Positions 47,564-58,197 of a stretch of 64,000 bases of DNA are shown here, piece by piece; the stretch's first letter is position 1, and every line of letters begins with the position of its first letter. The translations under genes were made by a program, and so were the position numbers. The notes under the pieces are model-generated. The model did not search any database. It saw only the letters and a program-made list of their open reading frames with translations, and was not told the origin of the DNA. This DNA is from Stenogyne calaminthoides (taxonomy: Eukaryota; Streptophyta; Magnoliopsida; Lamiales; Lamiaceae): NCBI GenBank assembly GCA_037126765.1, contig JBBCBC010000022.1, forward strand, positions 24,581,758 to 24,645,757, read 5' to 3'.

Positions 47564-49003
47564 TATAGGTCCCGAACAGGTTAGTGAGGGTAGAAGTCTA
47601 TAGGGGAGGGGTGAATAGACTTCTAAAACTTTTCGTGAGATCAGGTGTGAATATGCAAGTTGCCTAATCCGAGTGCGAGTGAATCAGTGCGGACTGATAT
47701 CCAACTTACTGATCGCCAGAAGGCAGATCTAACTGATGGTGCGGAAGATAAGTTAACCTGTGTAAAAAACCATTTCTCAAATCAGATACTTAGTAATCTG
47801 GTTTTTGATCAGATGACAAAGAGTCAATGATCAGATAAGTAGCTTGATGCAAATCTGATCCAGACTAAGTAAATGCATGCAGATTTAAACAAGTAGTGTG
47901 TAAGTGTAAAACAGATAAATCACACAAGATTTATAGTGGTTCGGACAACTTGTCCTACGTCCACTCTTCCCTTCAGACGGGGCACCAACTAAACCAACTT
48001 GACTTAGTTTAATGTGTTAGTCCAACATAGTACAACCAACAGATGTTTCAAGAGTTCTCACTCAACCAATCCCAGAAATCAGATCTAGAAACCCTAGACT
48101 GAAATCTTGCTATAACAAACTTAACCTAACTTTTGTTTGGGTATAAGATTTGTAATGTTCCAACTGGAATACTATCCTAGTATCTGGGTAGCCTAAAGCT
48201 AAAGGATAAGTATTCAAAGCTAAGAACTTATGGGATGAACACTTAGAAAATAATCTTTGTTTGACTGTTCTTTGTGCGGAATTCTGCTAGAGCTTGAGCT
48301 TGTGTATAATTTCCATAACCTTACTAAGAAGGTTTGATCCCATATTTATAGACCTTGAATCAAAGAGTCGTTGGAGAGAAATTTGAATCTAGGTCTATTT
48401 TAGGTAGGTTTGCAGGGGTGATTAGATGTTCTTCATAACCGGCATGGCCGAAAGCGTGCAATTGTCCTTTCTAGCCGTTGAGCTTTAAGACTTTCACACC
48501 CTGAATTCTATCAGTTCCGTACAAACGTGTCGATCCTTCATTGGCTAACAAGTACCATGAAACCTGGACTTGGCAGCTCTCCATTCTTATTGTCTGATCA
48601 ACTTTGTTTGACATAGGTTGATTCTCCAGAATCAACTTTACTGAACTGATCAGATCAGTAGAAACTAATCTGCCTTTCTTGTAGTCATCAGATGTAAGTT
48701 GTCTTAGCTCAACTTACTGACTTCATCTGATGTAGTCTAATCTGGTCTTCTGTCTTGTTATCTTCTTCTTCATATCTTCAGATGTGTTCTGATCTTCACT
48801 TCTGATCTTCTAGACTGAAGACTACTCACATTGAGTTCCCCCTCAATGTGTGATCTATCTATCTTTACATCAGTTGTTCTATACAGTAATTATCAACTGT
48901 TCAACTTAGTCCTATCTCTAGAGCATCAGTCAGCTAACAGTTCTGACTGGTCCTATTACAACTATTTTGGAACTTTCATCAAAACTAATAAATTTCCCAA
49001 CAA
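47564..49003 (-). repeat. 3' LTR of S4
   Basis: 1440 bp. The first bases read TATAGGTCCCGAACAGG, where the right LTR has TGTAGGTCCCGAACAGG, so the terminal TG has become TA. Ends AAATTTCCCAACA. TATA box (minus) at 48342-48351; TTTATAGTGGTTCGGACAA block at 47930-47948. Confidence 0.88.
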
Positions 49004-49017
49004 TTTCCCCCTTTTTG
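49004..49017 (-). promoter_or_regulatory. Polypurine tract of S4
   Basis: AAAAAGGGGGAAAT on the minus strand abuts the 3' LTR. A second purine tract (CCAAAAAGGGGGAAGG) occurs at 50022-50037 inside the third frame. Confidence 0.78.
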
Positions 49018-49189
49018 ATGAAACCAAAACATTTGAGAAACCAAAATCAGTTGATAAGTATAAAACAAATAAAGTGGATAATCGGAAGACAGTGAGAGAT
49101 TGTCTTAGGATCATAAAATATAATTTTTCATTCAGATAAGACATTACATAGCACAAAAAAAAATCTGATCCTAACCATTCATCTCCTGA

Positions 49190-52100
49190 TCATCAGTCTT
49201 TGGGTCTGTAACCCTCTGGCATCTCTCGCAAATTTTGAGGAACTTTAAAGATCCGGTAAAGTTTCCACTTTACATCATTTATCAGCCCTGGATCAGTTAT
49301 GGCTGCCTTCTTCAGTAAGTCATAGTAGAAACGTTCGAAAGCCAATCTATCGAAAGACCCATCAGACTTATCCTACGGAGGATGAGAAATCTTGGCATTG
49401 ATATCCTTGGCATCTTTCTGCAATTCCTTCAGAAAGACTGGATGTGTGTTCTCCATCCAGTTCAGGAACTCCTCATCTGGAGATTCTTCAGCTGGAACAA
49501 TGTCCAGCACAAACGCATCCAGGAGCCATTCTACTTTGATCTTCACCCATTCCTCCAGCCTTTCTGCACGCCTAGCATCTCTGCGGATGATATCTTCAAC
49601 AGTTCCTAGAATCAGAGGTTCCACAAAATCTTTTCCTAATAGTCCTTTCCTCAATCTTGTGGAATATCTCCTCTTCAGACTTTCAGCATCAGTCAGTTTC
49701 TCCTTCCTCCTTTCTTCTTCATTCAGCCTTGCTTCTTCAGCCAACTGCTCTTTTGACAACTTGATTGCCAGAATCTTGTCAGCTTTAACCTGAGCAGCTG
49801 AAGCACTCCAGTGATTCTCTGAGTGGCAATAGGAGCAAGCGGAGGTGCAGGTGCAGATGGTGAGGGACCAGCTCTCTTAGCTTTCAGTTTAGATCTTTCT
49901 AGCCTTGCTCTGACCTCAATAGCTAGTTTATCCAAATCAACAAGTCTTTCTTCATGTGCTTCAACAGTTTGGATAAGATCTTTTGAATTTCGATCGGCTC
50001 GATTGATTTCTCAACCTGTCCTTCCCCCTTTTTGGTTTGATCAAACAGGGAGCTAAGATGGGAAGTCAGGGAGCCAAAACTGACAACAATGGCCTAGTTG
50101 AGATCTGTCATAGTCAAACCCTGAGCTGGGAAAGTCTCCTCACGAATCTTGTTCATAGGTTCGTGCTTGGCAGTCTCATTGGCATTCGAGAAGGTAAGTA
50201 TAAGCTTGTCGAATTTCTCTTCAGAGGAGTTCAACTTCTCTGTAGTTATAAGCAGAGAGACTTCAAGATTGGTAATCTTTGCCAGATTATCGTTCACAGC
50301 TCCTGTGAAGTCCTCCGTCACCTTCCTGACATCAGTTGTGAACTGCTCTTTCAGTTCAGTTACCTGAGACTCCATGTACTTTCTCTGTTCCGTCATGACC
50401 TGAACTGACGTCTGGCAATGTTCTGTTATAGTGTTGCTAATGGAGTTCGCCAGCACAGCTTCAACTTCCTGTTGCAGTAATTCCTTGAAACAGGTTCTGA
50501 TCTCTTTCAACTGATCAGAAGTGATGTGAGTTGCAGGAATGTACAGCATGGCCTGACCTGTTGGACCTTGAGGAAGTCCAACAATTGCCTCAGTCACGTT
50601 TGCCTCTGGTGGTTGGTCAAGTACTACAGCACCAACTCCACCTTCATTGGCAATTTCCGCCACTTCCATCTGATCTTTCTCTATAGCAGATTCTTCAAAT
50701 GGTTTACCCAACTTCCTGTAAACCAACTATTTTACCGCTTCTGCAGATAGTAAATCCACGGGAGAGCGTACTCCAGCTGCTCTCTTCATGGTGAAATCGA
50801 AGTCAGCAAATTCATCTGCCCCGCCCATCTGTTCCATGACCATGATGAAGTCAGTGAAGTTTTTCAGATGAAGATCTCTCCAAGCAAGAATCTCTAAGAC
50901 TTCATCTTTGATCAGTGGCGACTCATTCAACTCTGGGAACAGTTCACCAGATCCCTCTCAATCCGTAGTCTGATCATGTGACCAGATATGGTCTTGGCGA
51001 CCCTTGATTCAGGGATGGCTTTTGAGGTTGATGGACCGGACTGATCAATTGTTGAAACCAGATGTTCAGGAGGCACAGACTCTTGGAGTTCAGGTTGCTG
51101 AACTTCTAAAGCTGCAGGCGGAGATGACACCTCAGTTCTTTGTTCCTCTAGCTGAGCAGGAGCAGTTTCAACCTTTTCAGGGCTTGATTTCGGAGAAGGA
51201 GTGCAAACCATCTGTTGTGGACCGGCAGACTGAGATCCAGCAGGTGAATGAGCTCTGGATTGCGGTGAGGGAGATCGAACTGGTTCACTCCTCTTAGCTT
51301 GGGTTCCCACATGCTGTTCAGGTGAACTAGCAACTTGGGACTTCTCTTTCCTTGATGATTCAGAGGCTCTCTAGCCAGATCCATCTGACTTACTCCCTAC
51401 CCCACTCTTAGCCTTTTCCTGCTCTATATTGGTGTCTTTTTCATCTGCTCCATGTTCCATGAACAGAGTCAAGGGAGCTTGCCTCATTTTCTTCGTCCTT
51501 TATCCAGGAGTAGCAGCAGTTGTCGCCTTCACTGAACCCTCTGTTCCTGCGGCAGCTTTTCTCTTCTTCTTTTTCCTATCAGTCTTATGTGGATCGGTAT
51601 CAGAAGGGCCAAAAATTGGAGAAGAATCTGTAAAGAAGGCCCTATAGTGCTTCAATCCTTTCGTCTCCCATCCCATGTTTGGCAATTTATCTTGTAGAAT
51701 TACAGCCACTTTCCCAAGATTGCTCATTCTCTTCTTCAGAAAGACTTCTCTCTTCTCATTCACTCTAAATTTCTTATTTTCTTGCACCAGAACTGTTTTC
51801 AGAGACCCTATCTAGTTGATGTTTTTGGCCCTATCCACCATAGCAGCCAAGCAATGCATCTTCACAACTGTTAGTCCATCATGACTAAAAGAGATGCCCA
51901 GAATGGTCTTGGAAAGGATCTCAAATAGCAGTTTGTACTTCCTCTTGAGCATTGGTTTTACAAACCCTGAAGTGTGACTTTTGTCAGCTTCCCTGAATAG
52001 TTCATCATGAATCGTCTCATGTTCATCTTCTCGGTAGTGAGCCGGTGAAATCTTCCCTCTTGGAAGAGCAAATAGTCTGATCAAATCAGCATTTGAAATT

Positions 52101-52369
52101 AAGATCTCTTCACCGTTCACTGAAGATTTAAATTCATCTCCTGGTTGAGTGACTTCCAGATTTCAAAGAAATTCCAAGGCTTCATATTGCATTACGGGAT
52201 TTGCGTTTTTGGAGCAAAATTGTTCCAAACTGTTGTCCCTCAGAATTTACGCAACCTCCATTGATTCAGGGTCTCGAGTTACCCCAAATACCACATATTT
52301 ATCCTCAATAACTTGTTTGAGAAGGGTGGCATAGTTGCACATAATTTTCCCCATCCCGTGTTTAGCCAT
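49190..52369 (-). pseudogene. S4 third frame after pol (Sirevirus 'envelope-like' position)
   Basis: Reading leftward from ATG at 52369, about 1060 codons run to a stop near 49190, interrupted by several single stops and frame changes. Order of regions: an N-terminal domain (GMGKIMCNYATLLKQVI, then NGEEILISNADLIRLF, 51812-52369); a segment with VAVILQDKLPN and a KKKKRK patch (51500-51787); a proline/serine-rich region (50927-51310, repeated SP and PP); an acidic segment (50727-50930); a long coiled-coil candidate (50094-50726; TEQRKYMESQVTELKEQF, then ITTEKLNSSEEKFDKLI); and a basic C-terminal helix-rich region (49373-49935; EEARLNEEERRKEKLTDA). Proline-rich followed by coiled coil matches what is described for SIRE-type envelope-like products. 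I see no signal peptide or clear membrane segment, so a membrane role is not supported here. Confidence 0.75.
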
Positions 52370-53244
52370 CTGTAATATTTGTATAACAGGAATACGAACA
52401 AACATTTACAAAAACATGTTCATGGTTTTTCAACGTTAAGAAGATGAATCTACAAATGCAAAATTCAGTAGTACATCCAAATAGATTCAATTCAGAAACA
52501 TTACCAGTAACTATTGAATATGTTTTGGAAAAATGAGTGTGAAAACTTTAGAGATTTTACACAAGTGAGTGATGAATTTGGGAAAAGTGTTCGTGAAAAT
52601 TTTAGGGCAAAGAGAAGAGATAAAATTTCTCCCTTATATAGAAATGGAGGGAAAAGAGATTTGTTGAAAATCGTGACAGAATTTCAATCGTTTAAATGAA
52701 ATGGATGATTGAGATCAAGCGATTATTTTAAAGCAAATCGTGTGGTCAAGGGTTTTAATCCGACATCTTTTGAATTTAAAAAAGCGTAATAAATGTGTTT
52801 TAATATATGTTCCCCAAGTCCGCATTAAATGTTTTGCAGGACGTACGTGATATGTACTTGAGTACGGTCTAGAACCAGATAAGATCAAGTAAACAAAACA
52901 GATCAAGAGGAAAAGAAATAGCAGAGATCAAAAATGCGTATCTGATTGACTGATATTGTAATCAGTCAATTACCACAAGTGTAGATTCCTATAACTTCCT
53001 TCTGATTTCTGAAGTGTTGATCTTAATTAACCCTCTAACCTTAGTTATTTCCCAACAATCCTTCTATCGGATCAGTTTCCAATTGATCTCATCCATCAGT
53101 TGAAGTTCCCCCTTCAACTGTTATCCTATTTTCTTATCAGTTTCCTGACTGATCTAAATTGATCAGTTGAAGTTCCTTCTTCAACTGACCTTCATACTGG
53201 TCAGCACGTAACCAACTGGTATTGGAGATTAAGCCATCAAAGTA
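52370..53244 (-). other. S4 spacer between third frame and pol
   Basis: Noncoding and AT-rich in the left half. The right half (53040-53220) carries repeated 'cagttgaagttcc..cttcaactg' words in both orientations (about 53098-53120 and 53163-53186), which form small inverted repeats. Confidence 0.5.
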
Positions 53245-53724
53245 TTATGGTGCATCTTCTCCAAGATCCAGAAGCCCTAGCTCATTGCATAGTTCTCTGA
53301 ATTTGACTTTAGCTAAAGGCTTGGTTAGGATGTCAGCTTTCTGCTTGTCAGTATGGATCTTTTCCATTCTGATGTTCTTCTTTTCCACATGATCTCTAAT
53401 AAAATGATGTCTGATGTCTACATGCTTGCATCTTATATGCAGAACTGGGTTCTGTGTTATAGCAATTGCACTATTACTGTCACAGAAAATAGGCACATTC
53501 GTAGCTACAATGTTATAATCCCTCAGTTGCTGACAAAGCCAGAGCAATTGGGAGCAACAGCTTCCTACGGCCATATATTCTGCTTCAGTAATAGATGTGG
53601 CAACAGATGTCTGTTTCTTTGAGAACCAAGAGATTAGTTTATTTCCCAGAAACTGACATGTACCTGAGGTTGATTTTATGTCTATCCTACAACCTCCATA
53701 ATCAGAATCAGAGTACCCAGTAAG
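53245..53724 (-). pseudogene. S4 pol: RNase H
   Basis: One open stretch covers the domain: LTGYSDSDYGGCRID, KSTSGTCQFLGNKLISW, SITEAEYMAVGSCCSQLLWL, FCDSNSAIAIT, then KHVDIRHHFIRDHV and ADILTKPLA, ending LLDLGEDAP. The acidic catalytic residues are all present and the domain is of normal length. It is separated from RT by the MITE at 53725-53901, so the polyprotein is broken. Confidence 0.88.
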
Positions 53725-53901
53725 GGGCAAACCACTAATAGGTACACTTTTTTTTAAAAACTAGCAACCAGGTACAAAACGGTTGCATATATGTAGGTAC
53801 AATTGCAATTGCATATGCAATTTTACCTGTATATGCAATCTCATTTGTACCTGGTTGCTATTTACCTCAAAAAAGTGTACCTGGTTGCTAATTTCCCCCC
53901 T
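53725..53901. mobile_element. MITE inserted in S4 pol
   Basis: About 177 bp with inverted ends: GGGCAAACCACTAATAGG at the left and, on the other strand, GGGGGGAAATTAGCAACC at the right, then GGTACACTTTTTT in both arms and TAGCAACCAGGTACAAA. AGTAAG flanks both sides (53719-53724 and 53902-53907), and up to 9 bp match with one mismatch. S3 lacks the insert: its sequence near 37213-37225 runs 'taccca ctaagctctag' straight through. Confidence 0.85.
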
Positions 53902-55223
53902 AGTAAGCTCTAGATTATCATTTGCAGGGTACCATAAACCAAGGTTCACAGTTCCCTTTAGATACTTAAGAATCTGCTTAGTTGCTATCAGGTGGCTCTG
54001 CTTTGGATTTGCTTGAAATCTGGCACATACACTTACTGCAAAGGTTATATCTGGTCTGCTGGCAGTAAGGTATAATAATGATCCAATCAAGCCCTATACT
54101 CCTTTTGATTAGTTGTCTGACCATTCTCATCTGGATCCATCTTGAAGGCAGTCATCATTGGAATCTTTGCAGCTTTGCAATTCTGGATTCCATACTTAGC
54201 TAGTATATTCCTTGTACACTTTGCCTGATAGATGAAGATCCCAGTATGAACCTGCTTGACTTGAAGACCTAGAAAGTAGTTCATTTGACCCATCATGGAC
54301 ATCTCGAATTTTCCTTGCATCAGTTTACTAAACTTATCACATATGTTCTTGTTAGGAGATCCGAAGATAATGTCGTCCACACAGATCTGAACCATCATAA
54401 TATCATCACCATCTTCTATTCTGAACAAGGTCCTATCAATCAGTCCTTTAATAAAATCATTTTCTTCCAAGAACTGGGACAGTGTATCATACCAAGCTCT
54501 AGGTGCCTGTTTCAGGCCATAAAGAGCTTTCTTTAAACGGTATACCTGATTATTTCTTTCAAAACCTGGAGGTTGTTCAACATATACTTCTTCAATCAGT
54601 ATTTCATTTAAGAATGCACTATTTACTTCCATCTGATACACAGTAAATCCCCTGTGAGCAGCATAAGCCAGAAATAGCCGAATGGCTTCCAAGCGAGCGA
54701 CTGGTGCAAAGGTTTCATCATAATCAATTCCTTCTGATTGTGAATATCCCTTAGCAACAAGTCTTGCCTTATTTCTGGTTATCACATTGTGCTCATCCTT
54801 CTTGTTCTTGAAAACCCACTTAGTACCAATCATATCTTGATGAAAATGTCTGTCTACAAGTTCCCAAACTTGACTCCTTTCAAACTGCTCTAGTTCTTCT
54901 TGCATGGCTAGAATCCAGCTTGCATCTTGAAGAGCTTCTTCAACTGTGAGCGGTTCCTTCAAAGACTGATAACAACAGTACATTGCACTTTCACCAATCT
55001 GATGTCTAGTTTTGACTTTATCAGATGGGTCTCCGATGATCAGGTCAGTTGGATGACTGGTTATCCAGGTCCTTCTTTCCTGGTTATCATCAGTTTGGAG
55101 AACATCATCCTCTTCTGATAAAGATTCATCACTAGAGACTGGGAGAGGTACTTCAGTAGGATCCACTTGGCATGGACATATCTCAGCTGATGTTGGACTC
55201 ATCATATGCTGAAGTTTGTCCAT
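53902..55223 (-). pseudogene. S4 pol: reverse transcriptase
   Basis: The 378-residue open stretch 54087-55223 spans the linker and most of RT_2: WELVDRHFHQDMIGTKWVF, KARLVAKGYSQSEGIDYDET, MEVNSAFLNEILIEEVYVEQ, PPGFE..NNQVYRLKKALYG, LKQAPRAWYD and GQMNYFLGLQVKQ. The catalytic box reads ICVDDIIFGS, where the family normally has YVDD, a Tyr to Cys change explained by one base. It ends at a stop after KEYRA (54087). The remaining part to GLWYPANDNLE continues at 53902-54090 in another frame. The conserved A-box aspartate also differs (EVNSAF where DVKSAF is usual). Confidence 0.9.
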
Positions 55224-55750
55224 CGGAACATTAGGTGTTCCCCCGAACGGATGGTTCGGTTATTCTTATCTCATTTATACCCGAACTTCTTCATTGGCGG
55301 TTTATGCGTACCTTAGGGTCGGTGACTGTTGAATCATCAAGGTCAAAGTTAGGAATGTAACAATGATGTATTTTGGATCCTTTTCTTTGAGCCCCAATTG
55401 ATCCATTTTCAGTGATTCTGGTCTGTCAGGTGCATCTTGTTCTGCGGCAGATTTCTCCTAATCAGATGTTGACTCATCAAAGACCACATGAGGTGTCTCT
55501 TCTACAACTAGGGTTCGTTTATTGAAAACCCTAAATGCCTTACTGGTTGAGGAATGTCCTAAGAATATACCCTCATCTGACTTGGCATCGAAGGTTCTCA
55601 ACTGACTCTTCGCATTGTTGTGTATGAAACACTTGCACCCGAACACATGAAAGTAGAAAACTTGAGGTTTTCTGCCCTTCCACAGTTCATAGGGTGTTTT
55701 GAAGTGAATCTTAGTCAAAGAACATATGTTCTGCGTATGACATCTGATGT
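55224..55750 (-). pseudogene. S4 pol: integrase C-terminal region
   Basis: The stretch 55458-55718 encodes KTPYELWKGRKPQVFYFHVF, GCKCFIHNN, SDEGIFLGHSSTSKAFRVFN and EETPHVVFDEST, the usual copia C-terminal signature. Stops separate it from the core at 55757 and from the RT linker. Confidence 0.85.
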
Positions 55751-55756
55751 TGATTG

Positions 55757-56379
55757 CTACGCTTGAAAGCGGTTTGGTGTTGCATGCTCAGCTAACATGG
55801 TACGTGCAGCTTCTTTAAGTGTTCTATTTCTCCTTTCTGCTATGTCATTTTGTTGTGGTGTTCTAGCAGCTGATGTCTCATGTTGTATGCCAAACTCAGA
55901 GCAAAAATCAGATATAAACTGGTTCAAGAATTCCGTACCTTTATCTGATCTGTTTTTTACTATGCTGAGACCCTTTTCATTTTGAATCTTCCTGAGAAGT
56001 TCAGGTTGCTTTGTTGTAGTTTCATTCTTCTTATACAAGAATACAACCCAGGTGAACTTTGAGTAATCGTCCACGACCACCAGAGTGTATTTGAGTCCGC
56101 TGAAACTAAGAGGTGTAACTGGTCGAAACAAATCCATATGGAGTAGTTGCAATACTGTGCTGGATGAAGGAGAAGGAATCCCTTTGAATGAAGCCTTGAC
56201 TTGCTTTCCCTTCTGACATGCGGCACATGTCTGATCCTTAGAGAAAACTTCATTCAAGAGACCTTCAACCAAGGACATCCTTGCTCTCTTGTTAAGAGTT
56301 TTAAAATTCAGATGACTCATTCTCTTGTGCCAGAGCCAACTTGTGCTTTTGGTACTCTTAACAATCAAACATGCATTTC
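55757..56379 (-). pseudogene. S4 pol: GAG-pre-integrase and integrase core
   Basis: The open stretch 55757-56470 has the HHCC module (LWHKRMSHLNFKTLNK, CAACQKGKQ) and the core: LLHMDLFRPV (first Asp; Arg where Gly is usual), VVVDDYSKFTWVVFLYKK, NRSDKGTEFLNQF (second Asp), and QQNDIAERRNRTLKE (Glu present; Asp where Gly is usual). Length is normal. All three catalytic acids are kept. Stops lie at both ends. Confidence 0.9.
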
Positions 56380-56760
56380 TTAGACAACTGTCCCAATCTG
56401 CAGTGTAGATGTTCCTTTTATGGAGCCAGTTAACAAGATCTGTTGAGTGACTCGATTTATGATTGTGCATCTATCTATCGAGAACTCAACACTAAATTCG
56501 TTGTCGCAGATCTGTGATACAAGTAACAGGTTGTGCCTTAAGCCATCAACGTATGAAACACCTGTAACATGTACATCATCATTCACTAAGGTTCCAACTC
56601 CTCTGGTAAAACCAAAGTTGTCATCCCCAAAGAGAACTCGTGGGCCTGGCTTCTCAATGTAATTGCTGAGGAGATGTTGACTTCCAGTCATGTGCCTTGA
56701 GCATCCATTATCTATGTACCAAATAGTTACTTGTACACCTTCTTTATTTGCCAATCCCAC
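56380..56760 (-). pseudogene. S4 pol: aspartic protease
   Basis: The 126-residue stretch includes IWYIDNGCSRHMTG, the copia protease active-site region. The catalytic Asp is followed by Asn-Gly where Ser/Thr-Gly is usual. Next come HLLSNYIEKPGPRVLFGDD and the VDGLRHNLLLVSQICD segment that marks the domain end. It overlaps the next frame by about 90 bp at 56380-56470. Confidence 0.88.
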
Positions 56761-56777
56761 TCGAACCTGCGAGCAAA

Positions 56778-58197
56778 TCAGACTTTAGGTACCCCAGTAG
56801 AATTGGGTCCTGGGGGGTTAGCTGTACCTTTCGGGATCCAAACAAACAAGGCATTTCTATTGTAATCATCAAGATCAGAAGGCCTTATTTGTCTCCCATA
56901 TGCATCTACATAATCATACATCTCTTCATGTGCATTCTGGTCAGTATGATTAAGAGTGTGAGCTTTGGTAGGATCAAAAGACTTGGGATTTTTTTTGAGA
57001 ACTTGTCTTCTCTTGATCCAGAGGGGCTCAGGTGCAGCAGTCCTAGGTTTCTGATTATAAGGGTAGGTATGACTGCTACCATCAAAAGATTCATATCTTT
57101 TCTGCACAGATGGTTTGTTCAGTTTACCCTTAGCTTGCTTGTTAGGCAGCTTGGACTGAGTCGACTTCAGCTGAGACTGTCCCTTGCGAGATGGTCTAGA
57201 CTGAGGCCTAATCTGGTGATTTGGCTGAGGTCTCTTCAAAAGAACAGGATTCTTCTGTTGATTCCTTGGCTGGTGTCTGATCAGTTGGGGTCCATTTATG
57301 TTCCTTTCGATCCGGCTTTTCGCCTTGCTGGTCGGTGATCCTTTACCCTTATCGTCTGATTTGGCATTTCGTATATCTTGATCAGAAATTCGTTTGGTTT
57401 CACTTCTCTGATGTGAACCAGACGAGACTTTTGAGGATCCAGAAGGGGCTTCATACCCAATTCCCTTCTTGTCAGTTGGCGTACGAAAATAGTTGTTTAG
57501 ATCTGGAACAGTCTTAGATGATTTCATAAAAACTTTTATTTTCTTACGCAAACTGTCCTCAATAGCTTTCAGATTCTCATGCATTTGGAAGAGTTCATCA
57601 AACTTAGCCTGAAGGACTTTGAGTTCTCCAACTTGTTGTTGATTGAGAGCCAACTGTTCCTTAATCAGCTTTCCACGATCGGTAGTCTTGACTTTCGAAA
57701 CTCGCATTCGTAGTCATCTTACGAGCGATTTCGGTGATTTTAGTTCAGCTTCTTTACTTGCCTCAATTTCCTTGACAAGCCGGACGTTCTCAGCCCTTAG
57801 GTTATCGTTCTCAACTTCCACTAGTGTATAAATATCTATTGCATTAGAGAGATCATCAAACAATTGGTCATTGTAGACCTGCAGGTTAATCTCTCCAGCA
57901 GATGTGCTCAGCACAACAGGTGTAGAACAGGGAACCACAGAAGGTTTAGAGATCACCTCAGATTGATCTGCTTCTCTGGCCATAAGACAGATGTCGTCAT
58001 CAGATGAGAAGTTCATATCATCAACATCATCAGTTGTGGTAATCAGACAGAAATCTTCAACAGAAGAGTAACCTGAGTCATCTGAAGGCAGATAAGAATC
58101 ATCGATGCCAGATGCGTCGGCAACTATTGCTTTTCTATCTCGGAACCTTTGTTCTCTTCTGTTCCGCTTTTCTTCTGTCTCCTTGGGAGTCGGTGCA
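56778..58197 (-). pseudogene. S4 gag C-terminal extension (coiled coil and basic linker)
   Basis: Two open stretches, 57714-58016 and 56778-57707. The first has an acidic SDDD region and a leucine-heptad segment (LVEVENDNLRAENVRLVKEI). The second continues with LIKEQLALNQQQVGELKVLQ and FQMHENLKAIEDSLRKKI, then a long serine/glutamine/arginine/lysine-rich low-complexity region, and ends near the protease with YDYVDAYGRQIRPSDLDDY. Large gag with a coiled-coil tail is typical of Sireviruses. Confidence 0.8.

Noticed and set aside
57143..57338. Plus-strand open stretches antisense to S4 gag (for example 56748-57338)
   Set aside because: They overlap the well supported minus-strand gag extension and carry no motif.
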